64,000 nucleotides of DNA from Serinus canaria. Lineage: Eukaryota; Chordata; Aves; Passeriformes; Fringillidae. A program made the translations under genes and the position numbers. The DNA is taken from the NCBI RefSeq assembly GCF_022539315.1, contig NC_066326.1:15206601-15270600 (forward strand), read 5' to 3'. The notes under the pieces were generated by a model. The model had not been told where the DNA came from and searched no databases. It saw only the letters and a list, made by a program, of their open reading frames with translations. This document shows, piece by piece, positions 27,140 through 40,100 of the stretch. The first letter of the stretch is position 1. Each line of letters starts with the position of its first letter.

Positions 27140-28160
27140 AAAAGCCCAGAAACGAAAGGCAAAACCAAAAAGGCCTCTCTGGTTTTGGGCAGGCCGTGAG
27201 ATTGCAGCTCCTCTTGCCCAGAGGCCTCCCCTGAGCTGCTCAGGGGCGCCGAGGGCAGGCAGGCTACAGTGCTGCCGGCCCTGCCTCAGCCCCAGCAATG
27301 CCGGCCCTGCCTCAGCCCCAGCGCTGCCGGCCCTGCCTCAGCCCCAGCAATGCCGGCCCTGCCTCAGCCCCAGCAATGCCGGCCCTGCCTCAGCCCCAGC
27401 GCTGCCGGCCCTGCCTCAGCCCCAGCAATGCCGGCCCTGCCTCAGCCCCAGCAATGCCGGCCCTGCCTCAGCCCCAGCGCTGCCGGCCCTGCCTCAGCCC
27501 CAGCGCTGCCGGCCCTGCCTCAGCCCCAGCAATGCCGGCCCTGCCTCAGCCCCAGCAATGCCGGCCCTGCCTCAGCCCCAGCAGTGCCGGCCCTGCCTCA
27601 GCCCCAGCAATGCCGGCCCTGCCTCAGCCCCAGCAATGCCGGCCCTGCCTCAGCCCCAGCAATGCCGGCCCTGCCTCAGCCCCAGCAATGCCGGCCCTGC
27701 CTCAGCCCGAGCTCCGGCTCTAACCCTGCTAACCCCTCTGCCTCACTGCACAGAGGGAACGAGCTCGGGTCCACTGCAATGGGCAGGAGCAGAACCTGAT
27801 CCTAAAGCTGCCCTGCACTGTCACTGGGGTCAAGCCTCAGCTCCAAGTCCTAAATCCCCACGCCAGGCAGGTGCTGAAGTGCACGTGTGGGATCGAGTCA
27901 CGGCTAACTCCAGGCTCCCACACCCAAACATTTTAACAGCCCCCTCTGTGAGCACAGACTGCCAACCAAGGCAAGGAGATGTGAAAACCAGGGGTGCCTT
28001 CAGCATGGGCACACACAGTGATGGAGCCCTGTGCCTCCGGCAGCCCCGCATCCCCCAGCCCCTGGAACACTCCTGGAAACAAAGCTCAGCTCAGACCTGC
28101 CAGGGCTCCTTCATTTGGATGCAAACTCGTTCACGCTTGGCAGCAGCTCGGTGCAATTTG
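27140..28160. other. CpG-richer, GC-rich stretch enclosing a minisatellite
   Basis: CpGs are repeatedly seen on both sides of the 26-bp array: AACGAAAG, GGCCGTGAG and GGGCGCCGAG on the left, and CTCGGGTC, CACGCC, GCACGTG, GATCGAGTCACGG, CTCCGGCAGCCCCGCA and CTCGTTCACGC on the right. The rest of the window is strongly CpG-poor. The stretch could be a small CpG island, an unmethylated regulatory element or a GC-rich recombination hot spot. No start codon context or exon is convincing. The boundaries are approximate. Confidence 0.45.
27274..27715 (+). repeat. 26-bp minisatellite, 16 full units plus one divergent unit
   Basis: Units start every 26 bp from 27274 to 27690. The unit is GCCGGCCCTGCCTCAG followed by CCCCAGCAAT. 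The only variable place is its end: AAT (type A), GCT (type B) or AGT (type C). The order is A B A A B A A B B A A C A A A A, then a divergent last unit ending at 27715. The first eight units fit a three-unit (78-bp) higher-order repeat ABA. Because 26 is not a multiple of 3, each plus frame cycles through all three phases and gives a 26-residue peptide period rich in Pro, Ala, Gln and Cys. Frames of 141-206 codons result (starts at 27269, 27298 and 27558). The minus strand is closed by TGA in each unit. The frames are most simply explained by the repeat itself. Confidence 0.97.
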
Positions 28161-31100
28161 AGGCTGGCTCAGACCTAAAGTGAAAAGATTAATGGGATAT
28201 TTGAAATCTCACTCCCATTTTTCCTCAGATCTCACTTATGTAAAAGCTCTGATGTTGGTTGCTGAGCTCCTTAAAACGTAATCTGCACAATGTGCCACAG
28301 TAAATAAACAGATTTAAACAGCAAGTCTGTTTAAAAGGAGTTTATTTAGAAAGCACACGCATCACTAAAGAGAGCTTATTTCTTATCTAACTCCAAGCAC
28401 TTTGGAGGCAATCCTTCAGGGGTGTTCTGCAGGCAGGGCCAGATTAATTTTGTTTGCAGCAATTATTTTCAGGATGCTCTCCACTCATATTAAGAGGCTG
28501 AAAGTTCAGTTAGTTCCTTGGCTTGAGAATTAGAGAAAGGCTGGAGACATTAAAAAAAACCTTTGGGCCAAACTTTCCCAGCAGTGTGTCCTTCCCTTCC
28601 CTGCTGGGCTGACTGGCCTCCAGCAGGGGATGCACTGAGAGGATCTGATGGACCAGAGCTTCATCCTCCTCACCACTGGCCTCACCCACACAAGCTGAGA
28701 CCTCCAAAGAGTGCTTGAATTAACTGAACTCCTACACACACATTTACTTGTCAGACAAGAACTGGAGTTGTTCTTCCTGCCAAGAGGCTGGAGAGGACCT
28801 CAGCAAGCAGCCATAGGCACATTCTGAACATCAGCCATCACAGGACCAGCCACACCACCCACCTTTGAAATTCAGACCTCACCCGAGGGACAAGTTTTAC
28901 CATTTGCACATAAATCCCAGTGTCCAAGTCCAAATAACAGACAGCACGTGTTCAACAGCCTCTAGCAACACTTCAGGCCAGCAGAGACTCTGAATTCCCT
29001 CTGTAAATCAGGGGAAAATCTATATTCTTCCTCAGTCTAAGGAGCCCACTGAAGCCTGCTGATGGTCACCATGGGCTCTAAACTCTCAGACAGACAGTGG
29101 CTTTGGGTTGAAAGATGACAGCCTCAGCCTCTGAGAGTCCTTCCTGCCTTCCTGGTTTTCTGTGCCCTCTACAAAACACCAGACAGCACTGCCCAACTGA
29201 TTCAGGCCGCTCCTGAACTGAGTTGTTTTACCTTTTCTGATGCCAAAGCCTGTGGCTGCAGATCTGAGCCCACCCTTGGTCCCAGGCTGCTTCTGCCTAC
29301 ATGCCTCTGGAGCAAGGGAATTACCAGCTACAGCAAACACAAACTGCTGTACAAAGTGTTTCAATAGTGGCAAAAATACTCCAGAGAGTAGGTGCTTCCA
29401 TTGTTCCAGGGAATGAATTCCATGTGAATGGGCACTGTGCTAGCCCTGTGCCAAGTGCTGCCTTGTGCCACATGCCCTGCAGACCCTGAGTCTGTGCTGT
29501 GAGCACCAGAACTCACCCAGACCCTGCTCCATGGGCCACCCTTGGCCCACAAGGCTGATGAGTGAGGGCTGTGAGCCCCCACAGCTACTGAGGAGTGCAA
29601 GGGAAGAGCTGCATCTCAACTGTTCAACCCTCTGGCAGATCAGGATGCCCCTCATGACATCCCCTCACTGCAGAGGACAAAGTGTGGCCCAGGGTGGCTG
29701 CCCTGCTAATTCCAGGGTCAGGGCATGGAATGCTGAGTGCAAGGTATCATTCAAATTTAAAAAAATCACTTCATTTGCTCCGTTTGCACAGTAATTTTGA
29801 AAAGCCACAGTGCTTTGGCATCTGTCCTCTGCAGCCTTTTTGTCCTTAGCACAAATGTTTCCAGTGTAGCATTCCCCAGTGAGCATTTCTTACTACTACA
29901 AGCACAAAAAGCTGGGTTAAATATTGAATGGGATTCTCAGTACACAACAATGAGGCTGCTGAGCACAGGCTGGTTTTCCTATGTTATCCTACCAGCACTG
30001 TTCCTCCTGCCTGCAGACAGAAAGGGTGAGCTGAGCTCTGCCTGCCTCTAATTTGATTTTAGCATCTTTACACATTATTTACTGTAACAAGGGACAGAGA
30101 TTCAGACAGACCTGTGGCTCAAAAAAGTCAAGTCAAAACATCTCAAAGCCATCCATAGCCACATGAAATAATTAGAGTAAAACACTCTGTAAAAGCAGAG
30201 GTCAATGAGTCTGAGCTATGCCATTATGGCCTTTCATAGATGACTTGGTCAAACACAGAAATATCACCATTTTTCCAATGCAGCATCACCTCTCTGGGTG
30301 ATGCTTTCTCTGAATTTTTAGTGCCACGAGCCTGACTGCCAAGGTCACAGCATTATGTGCTCTGACACCTCTCACAGGCACCCTACACATTTCAGGGTCT
30401 GCAAGCTGGCAAACACAACAGTTGGTACTTTGGATTTAATGCTGCAAGTCCAAGTTGTTTCGTTCCAGGGAGAGAAATACCCTCCAAACCTACTGCTACC
30501 ACCAGTATAGCCAAACACCACTTGTTGGTGAGCTGAAAGAAAAAATGCAGGATTCCTAGTTTTTGGCCTCTCATTTTAACCAACTCAGTTTCCTAAAATG
30601 ACTCAGGACAAGCAGCAGCATTTTGCAGGGAGCACACAGAAGGCACAGAGCAGCCATCCTGAGCCAAGGCAGCACACTGAGATGGAAAACTGCACAAAAA
30701 TTGCTTTCACATTGACTCTTTCAGTGGGGGGTTTTGGACTCTGGAATCACTGTGCTTTAGGCCCTTTGAATAAACTCAAATATCTGGATTTCAGCTACCG
30801 GCTCATCCTTCCTGGACACCCCTGGCATCCCTGCAGCAGCTGCAGCTTCTTCCAGGGGTGTTTGGGGACCACCCAGCTCTCTGGGCACCAGGTTGTTAGC
30901 TAAGTTTGTTATAGACAAGAGTAATACATCCAGATGAACAAACAAAAGCAGTGTGTCCAGCCCCTTTTTCTTCCTTATCTGACACACTCCAGTTTCTGAG
31001 AGCCTCTCCAACCCCTCAGGTTCCTGCAGTGATATCCCCAAGCACAGCTGCTCATTTCTGCTTACATCACCTGTATTTCTAGGTAGGGCCTGTTTGGTAA

Positions 31101-34100
31101 ACCAGATACCTTTGAGCCCCTTTCCTTAATTCTGCCAGACTTTATATCCATTCATTTACTGACTCTTCCCACACTCCCTGATGTCTTTTTTTCAAGACTG
31201 TTGCATCTTGGTATTTATCAGGAATAACAGGCTGTTCTGAATGAGTCAAGCCCACCCAGCACAGAAACACTCTACCTAAAACATTATCCCAAATTCTTGG
31301 TGACATACACAGCCTCTTTCAGCAAATGGATTTTTTGACAAAGCCAAATAGCAATGTGGCACAGACCTCTTGCTGACATCACCCAACCTTGAAGTTTCTT
31401 TGTATTGTTTACTGCTAGTAGGCAAAAGTCTTCCACAGAGCAAAACATGAGTAGGAAAAACTTCCAATAGGAGCATCAGACTTGAGCTGACAGTGAGTAA
31501 TTTCCCCCCTGGGGGGGACACATGGGACAACACAATACAATGAGTACAACAAGTTTGGTTTGTATCTATAATGCAGCAGCAAGATGTCAAAGCTTCAGGT
31601 GTTACAACTTCAGGGACACAAAAGGAGGGCTCCCCATAAACAAAATTTCTGAAATACTTCATTATGTGACCGTGCTGGAAATAGACATAGGGGCACCTTT
31701 CTGCCTGTGTAATAGGATTTATACCTGCAGCAATCCAAGCAGCACTGAGACACATCTGCTTCTTTCTAATGGGCTCTGCCAAGGCAGCCCTGGAGAGTTT
31801 TGTTCAGAGCAAGACTGTCACAACTGTTATTATCCTGAACCATAACAGACACCGACCTCCTGGCCTAAGCCTGGAGTCCTGAAGCAGCTTGCTGCAAGTT
31901 TGATAAAAGTGTGTGCAGCCAGCGAGGGGGTCAGTGAACCAAAGTCCATAATCCTTTATGAAACATCCAGTCCTCTGTGGCTTGCAGGATTGTCAGGAAA
32001 AAAATCTGGTACAAAAAGCCAAAATGTCACACATCCAAAGTGTGTAGCTGTAGCTTGTTAACAGAAGTTGTTAACAGAGCTTGTTCACAGAGCTTTAAGG
32101 AGGTAACAGACATGAATAATTTTCTGGGCAAGGTAAGACATGAAAACACGTGGTAGATTACAAGTATGTTCAAAGAGAGCCTTTTCCTATTTCTAAACAG
32201 TGTCCCAACCATACATGAAAAATTCCTGACGAGATCCTTCAAACCTAAGTGACATTTGAAAGCTGGCACATCTGTCCAGACCCTGCTCTAAAGGGCCCAC
32301 TGGAATTTATCTGTTCTCTTTTCTGTGTCACCACCACCACCACCACCACAAACCCATCAGAGAATCCAAATGCATGTTGAAGCAGCCAGCACCAATCCCC
32401 CTCCCTGCACTCCCCAATGCATAACCTTATAAAGCTTTGGAGCAAGAGCTGAATCTTTTTCTTTTCACTTTCACAGAGTAATTCGTGTAATGAGGTCCAG
32501 GAATGCTGATTCTACCAACCACCATAAAGCAATTAAAATCCTGCCATGACTTCCTTCAGCCTTTTTGCTACTGATTTACTACAATCAGTTCTAAAGTCCT
32601 CATGAGTCTGCCTGAGAGCATTAACAAATCTCAGCAATAGCAAAACAAATCCTAGAAAAGACAAACATCTTTTGATATCTTGAATGCCAGAGATGTTCCT
32701 CTCCACACAGCAGGGATAATGAGTTGAACAAAAACCACCCGAGTGAGCCCCATGAAATGAAAAAAACCTTTAGGCAGGCACTTCTCAAGGTTTTTAATCT
32801 GCACTTTTTTATGCTCTTCTCCACATTCAAAGTTGATGCCAAGCTGTGAGAATCCTTGCCCAGATGGATCAGCCCATCACTGTCTGCCCCAGTTTCCCCT
32901 TACAGCACCACAGCTGGAAGGACATGACTCTGCTCACCAGCGGCTCTCCAGACAAAAAAACTAAGATATTCTCTTCACATCAGCTGAGTGGCTCAAACCC
33001 TGGAGAGGTAAAGGCAGGTCTGCCAAACCCCAGATCCCACATTACCAGCCACACAGTGTCTGGCATCATGCATTTGCTTTCTTTGTACCAATTATTCAGT
33101 CTGTGGTTCATGGTCAGCCCTTTCAGCAGCAGCATCAAGAGCCACTCAAGAGCATTTGGGTCACCACCCTCTGTGCACAGCACCAGGCACCCACAGCTCC
33201 CACTCCAGGAGTCAGACAGACAGCGTGGAGAGGGGTTTTGTGAGCTCTGCCCTAGGTTTTCACTCACTCACTAGTGTCTGCACAGGTTCTGTGTGACTTT
33301 TGACTTAAAAGTACAGTAAAAGTAGTTACCATAGCAATTTTCACATCACTTGGTGCTTGTGCTACCTCTGAGAGTCTTTTAATAGCAATTCTTACCAACA
33401 CACCATGTGAACCTTCTGGGTTTTTTTATATTTTTGGAGGAAAAGAGAGATCTTAAACCTCCTGAGATTTTAGAAACATGTTGAAAAGTGGTGCCTTTGT
33501 TTCAAGGGGAACACTGTCTAAGGCACAGTAGAAACTCAGTGCATTTCAGAGGAGACAGAAGAAAGTGGCTGATTCCAGAAGTATTCATCATCCACAAAGA
33601 AGATGGAAAAATGTCTGCCAAAAAGAACCTCTTGCTCCGTCAAAGATACAGCACGCTTCAAGAGAAGTTTTGTTTCCATGGTGACTGAATTTGGAGTAAG
33701 AACATCCCCTGCATCAGACATTGCTAAATCAAAAACCCAAGTTGCTTTTGTTCATGCAGAGAGCTGGGTTTTTAACTCTGCCTTGCCCAAACAAACAATT
33801 AATTAGTGTTCTGCTCTCTAATTTTGCTGTGTACAGCTTCTTTTAGTAAATGAAGCAGAAAAAAGCAAGAAGGTAGAGCTAAATAGGAGAAACCTGAACT
33901 TGCACTCTTAATAATTGGAAATAACTCTAGTTTTCAATTGCACACCAGCATTTTTAAAAAATGCTCATTAAAAATATCAGCAACAAGTTGTCCATTAAGG
34001 CAGTTGCAGCATGCACAGGTACTGATGTACAAGCTCTTCTTTGTTTTCCTTTCCTCTGGGGTTTAACAGCTAACCCTCCCTCACAGAACCAATCTCACAC

Positions 34101-37100
34101 TTCCTGAGGAATGGGAAGAACAGGATCTGCTCCAGGAAGGTGTCTCTGGTGATCTAATGTGCAATGATCCATTTTGGCCCCTGAAACTGAAGGTCCAGTT
34201 TTAGCACTTGGGTTTTGGTTCATTGGAAGAAAGATCTGACACAGCCCCTAAAGCTGGGTCACCTCCTAGGAGCTGGAAATTATCTGTGTCACATGCAGGT
34301 TAGGGGAGCTCTGTGGAAGTTAAAAAAACCTCCAGAGTGGCTCAATATACAATAATAAATAAACTGTGCTTGAGATGAAGAAGAAACCAGAATTAACTAA
34401 AAGGGCACTTCACAGTTGCTCTTGCTTTTCTGCCAACATTTGCCAAGTTGCACAATTCTCAGCATAGAAAATTCTCTTTTTTCTGCCCAACAAAATGCTC
34501 CAGTATTTCTTTCTATATTAAAGAAACAATGCCAGCTGCAAGCAAGAAACCCAGGAAAACAATGGACATTGGGTGTTTCCATTTAAATATATCTGAAGGA
34601 TCAGAGTCATCATTACTGAAGTTGCCCAGCTCTTTCCACTATAACACTATAAGACCCTTTGTTATTTATGCCATTGCCAAGCTCTAGGGTGAAAGTTACA
34701 AGCTGGGCATATGTCTCAAACAATGCCTTTTTTTTCTTTTTTTTTTTTTAATTTTCAGCTAAAAAAATACAGTGTTTCTGGATTAAAATGAAGAAGGCAG
34801 TGTGCTGCTTTGCCCACAATAAAAAGCTTTCAACCTTCTCCTGGTTTGGCTCTGCCCACCCTGCAATTGGGAGCACAACTCAAAGCTTTGGCAGCCACTG
34901 GCACAATAAAACCACTTCCTGCCATCTCCACAAAAATCAGCCCAAGTTTAGTCACTTTACTAGCTTCAGAAAACAAAACCTCAGCAGGTTGTGCCTACAA
35001 AAATAAGTTTTTGGGATCCTTTTCCTGAAGAGTTGCCCTTTGCATTTTGAGGCCAAAGTGCAATGTTTTATGGACTGCTGTCCCCAGTCCTGTGTTACTC
35101 ACAGCCAAGCAGGGAGGAGCCTGACACAGAACAAAACAGCTCTCTCACCTGGCTCTGACTGCTTCTCAATAACACACTGCCCATCCATGATTCTCACCTG
35201 ACTGACTGTAAAACAAACAAAAAGATAAAGGAAAAGAAACCATCAAGCCTGATCAATTTAAAATTTCCAAAGGTTCTTCATCAGTTTCTGAAGGTGGGAA
35301 TTTCTCCCACCCGTTTCAGCAGAACCTGCCCTATGAGAAACACTCAAGGCCTTATTTTCTTTTGGAGCAGCAAAATGAGTATTTCAATTAACTTTGTGTA
35401 CAAAAGCTGCAGTCTTAAGTCCTCCCAAAAAACCATTTTCATCTACTTTTACCAAGTTAAATGGAATGCTTTCATTCAAATGCTGCCTACAAACAAGCCT
35501 GTTTATGAAGTCAAATCTTGTGATATCAACAGTTGAATTCTTCAGAACACAGGATGGTGAGTGGGACTCCTCTCAGCTCACTTAACTGCAGGTGGGTACC
35601 AAGGTGGAACCAAGGGGTCTCTGCAATCCCTGCCTCTCTCAGCTGGCTACTGAGCATGGGTAACACCACACACCTCATTCCCAGGCAGCAGCAGCTAGAT
35701 GAAATGAGCCCTCTCCAATGATTAATTTTATTGAAACCACTGGATATCAACCACTTCTTCTCCCACAATAAGGAACTGCAGGATGAAAGCTTGGCTCTCC
35801 TCAGTTCTGCCTGTGCTCATGGCCTGATGTCAGGGATTCCAGCTGCCAGCATCAGCTTGACTTGTGCTGCTTTCATCACACTTTAAAGAGTTTTCTTTAG
35901 AAGTGCAACATGAAACACTTGAATACATGAAATTCAGTAAGTTTATTAGCACTGAGAAGCATTTCTGGATCCTATAGCTGGTCCCAGTGTCAGGGCCTGG
36001 GAGGGGGAAACATTTGCACCATGTCACAAAGTGCAGAAGGGCTCCAGGGCAGGGGTCTGGCCCTTTCACAAGTCTCAGCCACAACTTTCATCTTTAAAAA
36101 GATAAAAGAAAAGAAGCAAATAAAACCTCTTTCTCTCTATACATGCCACTAATGTGTAAGCATGTGCCACAACTGGACTGCAAGGGAGCAAATCCAATCC
36201 ACCCCATTGCTCTGTGTAGGCACACAGTGAATTCTGCCTCTAATTTCCACCACAGGAGTTCAAGCTAGTCTGTTTCTCACCCTCTTCCTCTGATTCTGCT
36301 CCTTGGGCTCCTTATGTGGCCACTTTAAAATGAGAGCTGAACCTTTTGTTTTATATTCCCAGATACCCCAGATAAGAGTAAATCCAGCATCAATAGGCTG
36401 ATGTATTTTGAGGTAGGTGTTATATCTCAAGTTGCTGCTCAGATAAAAAATCTGCCTTTTATCACAATGTGCTCCACACAGCCAGAATAGAAGCTCAGGG
36501 TTGTCCATTTCATCCCCAATTTATGTTTAGTGTCATTAACTCCACAAGAGATGGCAAAAAAAGGAAACCCAAATATTCAGCACAGCATCATTCTAGGTTT
36601 TCTTTCCAACTTTTCAGAAGCTCCACATACCTGAACAAAGAGATGAATACATTAAGCACTAATGCTTAATAATGATTTCCAATTACTATGTTTTCCTCTT
36701 CAATCTTAAAACTGACATTTATGATTAAAAAAAAATAAAGTTATTAAAAGGTTCAAATAGAAGAACATATTTGAGATCCATTGTACATAAGCCAAGAATT
36801 TAAAAAATGAGGCTGGGAGGAGAGGAGCATTGTAATTTCAAATCAACTAAACCCAGCAGTCAATAGGTTATAAATTGCTAAATAAGATGCCTGTTCTACA
36901 AGCTCTCTCCATGATTTACTCATTAGCACTCAGGAAACAATAAGAGCTTATGAACACACTCAGCAGAGCCTGTTTCTCACAGCAGCTCTGACAACTGGCC
37001 CTTGTGAAGGATGAGGGCAGGACAGCCAGGAGCAGCTGGGAGGGAGCCTGGTGTCACTCAGAGCCTGGGCAGTGCCACAGCTCCTGCAGCATTCAGCCTG

Positions 37101-40100
37101 GCAGCCTTGGCACAGCCAGCCAGCAATTCTGCAAGAGCCATTCCTTGTCCTGCCCATCCAAGAGGCTTTCCAGGCTCTCTGGTGCTCTCCTTCCAGTTAT
37201 TCTGATCCCCAGAGCAACCGTGATTTTCTGCCAATTTTGCATACCCTGCTGTTTCCAAAAATTCCACTTCAGTGTTTACACGTGTTTCACAATGATCACT
37301 CCTAACAACCATTGAGAGACACAATATTATCATGTTTTAATTTCCTACAAACTGCTGGCTAAGGCTGCACAGAAAGTTGTGAGTGCCAGATGGTCCATTT
37401 ATTTTATTTATTCTTTCAGCATCTTTATGGAGTCACAGGCACTTTTAATGTTTTGCCATTTAAAATCATAAGCACTTTGCCATCACCCCTAAACCCTGCC
37501 AGTGGCCTTGGCTGTCACCTTTGCTGTGTCAGTCAGCACCTCAGGGGTGCCAGCACCACAGCTGAGGTGCAGTGGAGAGAACAGCAAATCCCAAACTGAC
37601 TGCCTGGCAAAGCAACATCAGTGGGCAGCCATAGGATTTATTGGGAAATCCCCTCATTGGCCATGCCCAGGGAAAGTCAAGTACACACAGCACAGCACAG
37701 TCAGCAGCATTTACTTTGTCACAGCTCAGATAATGACTTCAAACACTTTACAGAGACAAGCACAATCATTGGGAGCTACTATTTTTATTTCTCCCACTGG
37801 CTCTAGCTTGGCTGACTCAAGAAGATGGGTCACTCTATTTATCAATCTTTGGTAAATAGTGTAAAGACCATCAGCTGGAAGTGATCCCCCTGATAATAGA
37901 CAGGAAATACTCATCCATTCCCATCTTACTTTGAATTCTGCTTAAAAAGAAAGAGTTTTTGTCAACAGCCAAATAAAAAGGAAAAACAGAAAGTTATGAA
38001 AAGGACATTTGAATTTACATCTCCAACCAGCAGGTGTGGAGGTGAATACAGAGTGTTTTTCTCAGCAACAATGAGCTGCAGCAGCTCACTGAGGCAGGAT
38101 CTGCCTTCCCATGCAGGAATAGGGGGAAATGTTTAGCAGCCTTTTCATTTCAGTACCTTTTATTTTCTGTCTGAGAATTCCCATGACAGATCCCACAGCA
38201 CAGAAGAAAAGCTGCTTTCCAGCCCGTTGCAGCTCTAGCCAACACAAGAGAGGGATCCTTTACCATCTGCCACCTGGAAGCAGTTCAACATGCCTCATTT
38301 CTGGAAGAAAAGTTATGGAGGCAATTGTTGTGTTACTCACAGTTATATTTAACAACAAAAACTCTAAAATATCATTTCCACCCAGTCCAAGGCTGGCTGG
38401 AGCCCGCTGTCATAGCTGTCTCTCTTCCCAGGCACAACTTGTTCTGGAACTGTCCCTACCCTCTCAGTACCCAGACCTTCTGCATGTTACCAGCTCCAAA
38501 CCCAAACACTTTGTCTGCCTGCTGATTTGGGGGCACCTAGAACACAGTCCTGGCCAGATGACTGTGACAAACATTACAGTATTATAAAAAATTCCAGTTA
38601 TTTTTGTTGGGATTTTAATTTGACTTTTTCTTCTTCCGTTTGTTTTGGCACTTATGGAGCTATTAGACTTCAGAATAAATCATTTAATGTCATAGAAAAA
38701 GCAGGGGGCTATGTCACTGAAGCCATCAGCCATGGAGAGCATCTGGTTTTATTGGTCATTGTGTCATTTCTGTTGTATTTTGTCACCTTGTTGCTCAAGT
38801 CACTTTACTGTGCTGTGCATTTACTCAATAGTCAACCAACAGAACACTTTCCTGCCACGGGACTAAACAATGTCACAGCACAGGCCAGAAACTCAGGAAA
38901 AGGAACAGTTTCACTTGGTTTAGATGGAAAACAGTGACTTGAAACAGCTTAACCTGTGAAATATCCCAGATCAGGTAGCATAATTATCAGCCTGTGCTCC
39001 TTAGAGGCCAGGAACTTGCTCAGCACCTCCCCTAGTAAGAACCCTGGCTCTCTGAAAAAAGCACTAATGAACTAAAACTCCATTTTGAAAAAACAGCATC
39101 TGCACAGGAGAGTTGAAAGAGTTTTGTGTTAGGGTTTTTTTCTGAAGCATTTAATTTATTTGAACAAAACACCTCATTTTGGCTTTAATTACAGTTTGGC
39201 CAGCTATACTGCTGCTTCCCAGGGAACTACAAATCTGCAGCACAGAGTCAGCCACACTGCCTGGATGAACTTTTTCCCTCCACACTCCTCCAGCTGTTTT
39301 ATTCTTTTGGAAGTGCTCTAAGTCAGCTGTCTGACCATCCTTCTCCAGTTAAGCCATACTGGATGCAGCTTTACAGTCCAATTGTAAATCTGCTGCCTGG
39401 GGAAGCTGCTAATCCTAAACCCTGCAGCTGTATCATAATCTGAATTAACACCTCTGGAAGTGCTGAAGATGTAGAAATATTATTACTCATTTGAAAGATG
39501 ACTGAAAGGAGTTTTCCAGCCAGGCTAATTCAAATTGCTGTGTAGATGTTATTTCTTGGGACTTTTTATGTAAACATCACTGGGAAGAGTAGAGGAGTAG
39601 AACAGAGATCAGGAGCTTCCCAGCTCAGACCATTCTGTCACAGAAGGGTTCCTGGGTGGCACAGAGAAATTTTTTTTTTTTTTAATGAAAAGACAGCTTT
39701 TCAAGGACTCTTCCTGTAAGATCACCACAGTGATCAACACAGTTAAGGGTCATGGAGAATGGAATAAGGAGAGCAGTGCTGAGGTCTCTCTTCGTGCTGC
39801 ACAGGAAGGATGTTTTGGGAGCAGTTTCTAGAATAAGCTGCAGTTGAGCCTGGGTTTTCTTTAGTCAGGAATTCTGAAAAAACCCTTCAGCTGCTGTTGG
39901 GGGTGGCAGAGGAGTGCAAGTATTTGGAGCCAGGAGGGTGACAGCTGAGACCTCTCCCTCTGCCCCATCCCTGTGCCCTGGGGGAGCCAAGACTGGCTCA
40001 AGGTGAACTGCAGGAGAACACAGGGCCATGGGCAATGTGCTCTCTGGTTCCAGCAGCTGCCACTGCAAGGTCCCAGGAATCCCCACTCCTCACCTGCCAG

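Noticed and set aside
31276..31782. Minus-strand open frame of 168 codons
   Set aside because: No known domain; a plus frame of 107 codons covers part of it. Treated as chance.
38527..38937. Plus-strand open frame of 136 codons with a hydrophobic stretch
   Set aside because: The hydrophobic stretch is T-rich codon bias in AT-rich DNA; no family match is recognised.
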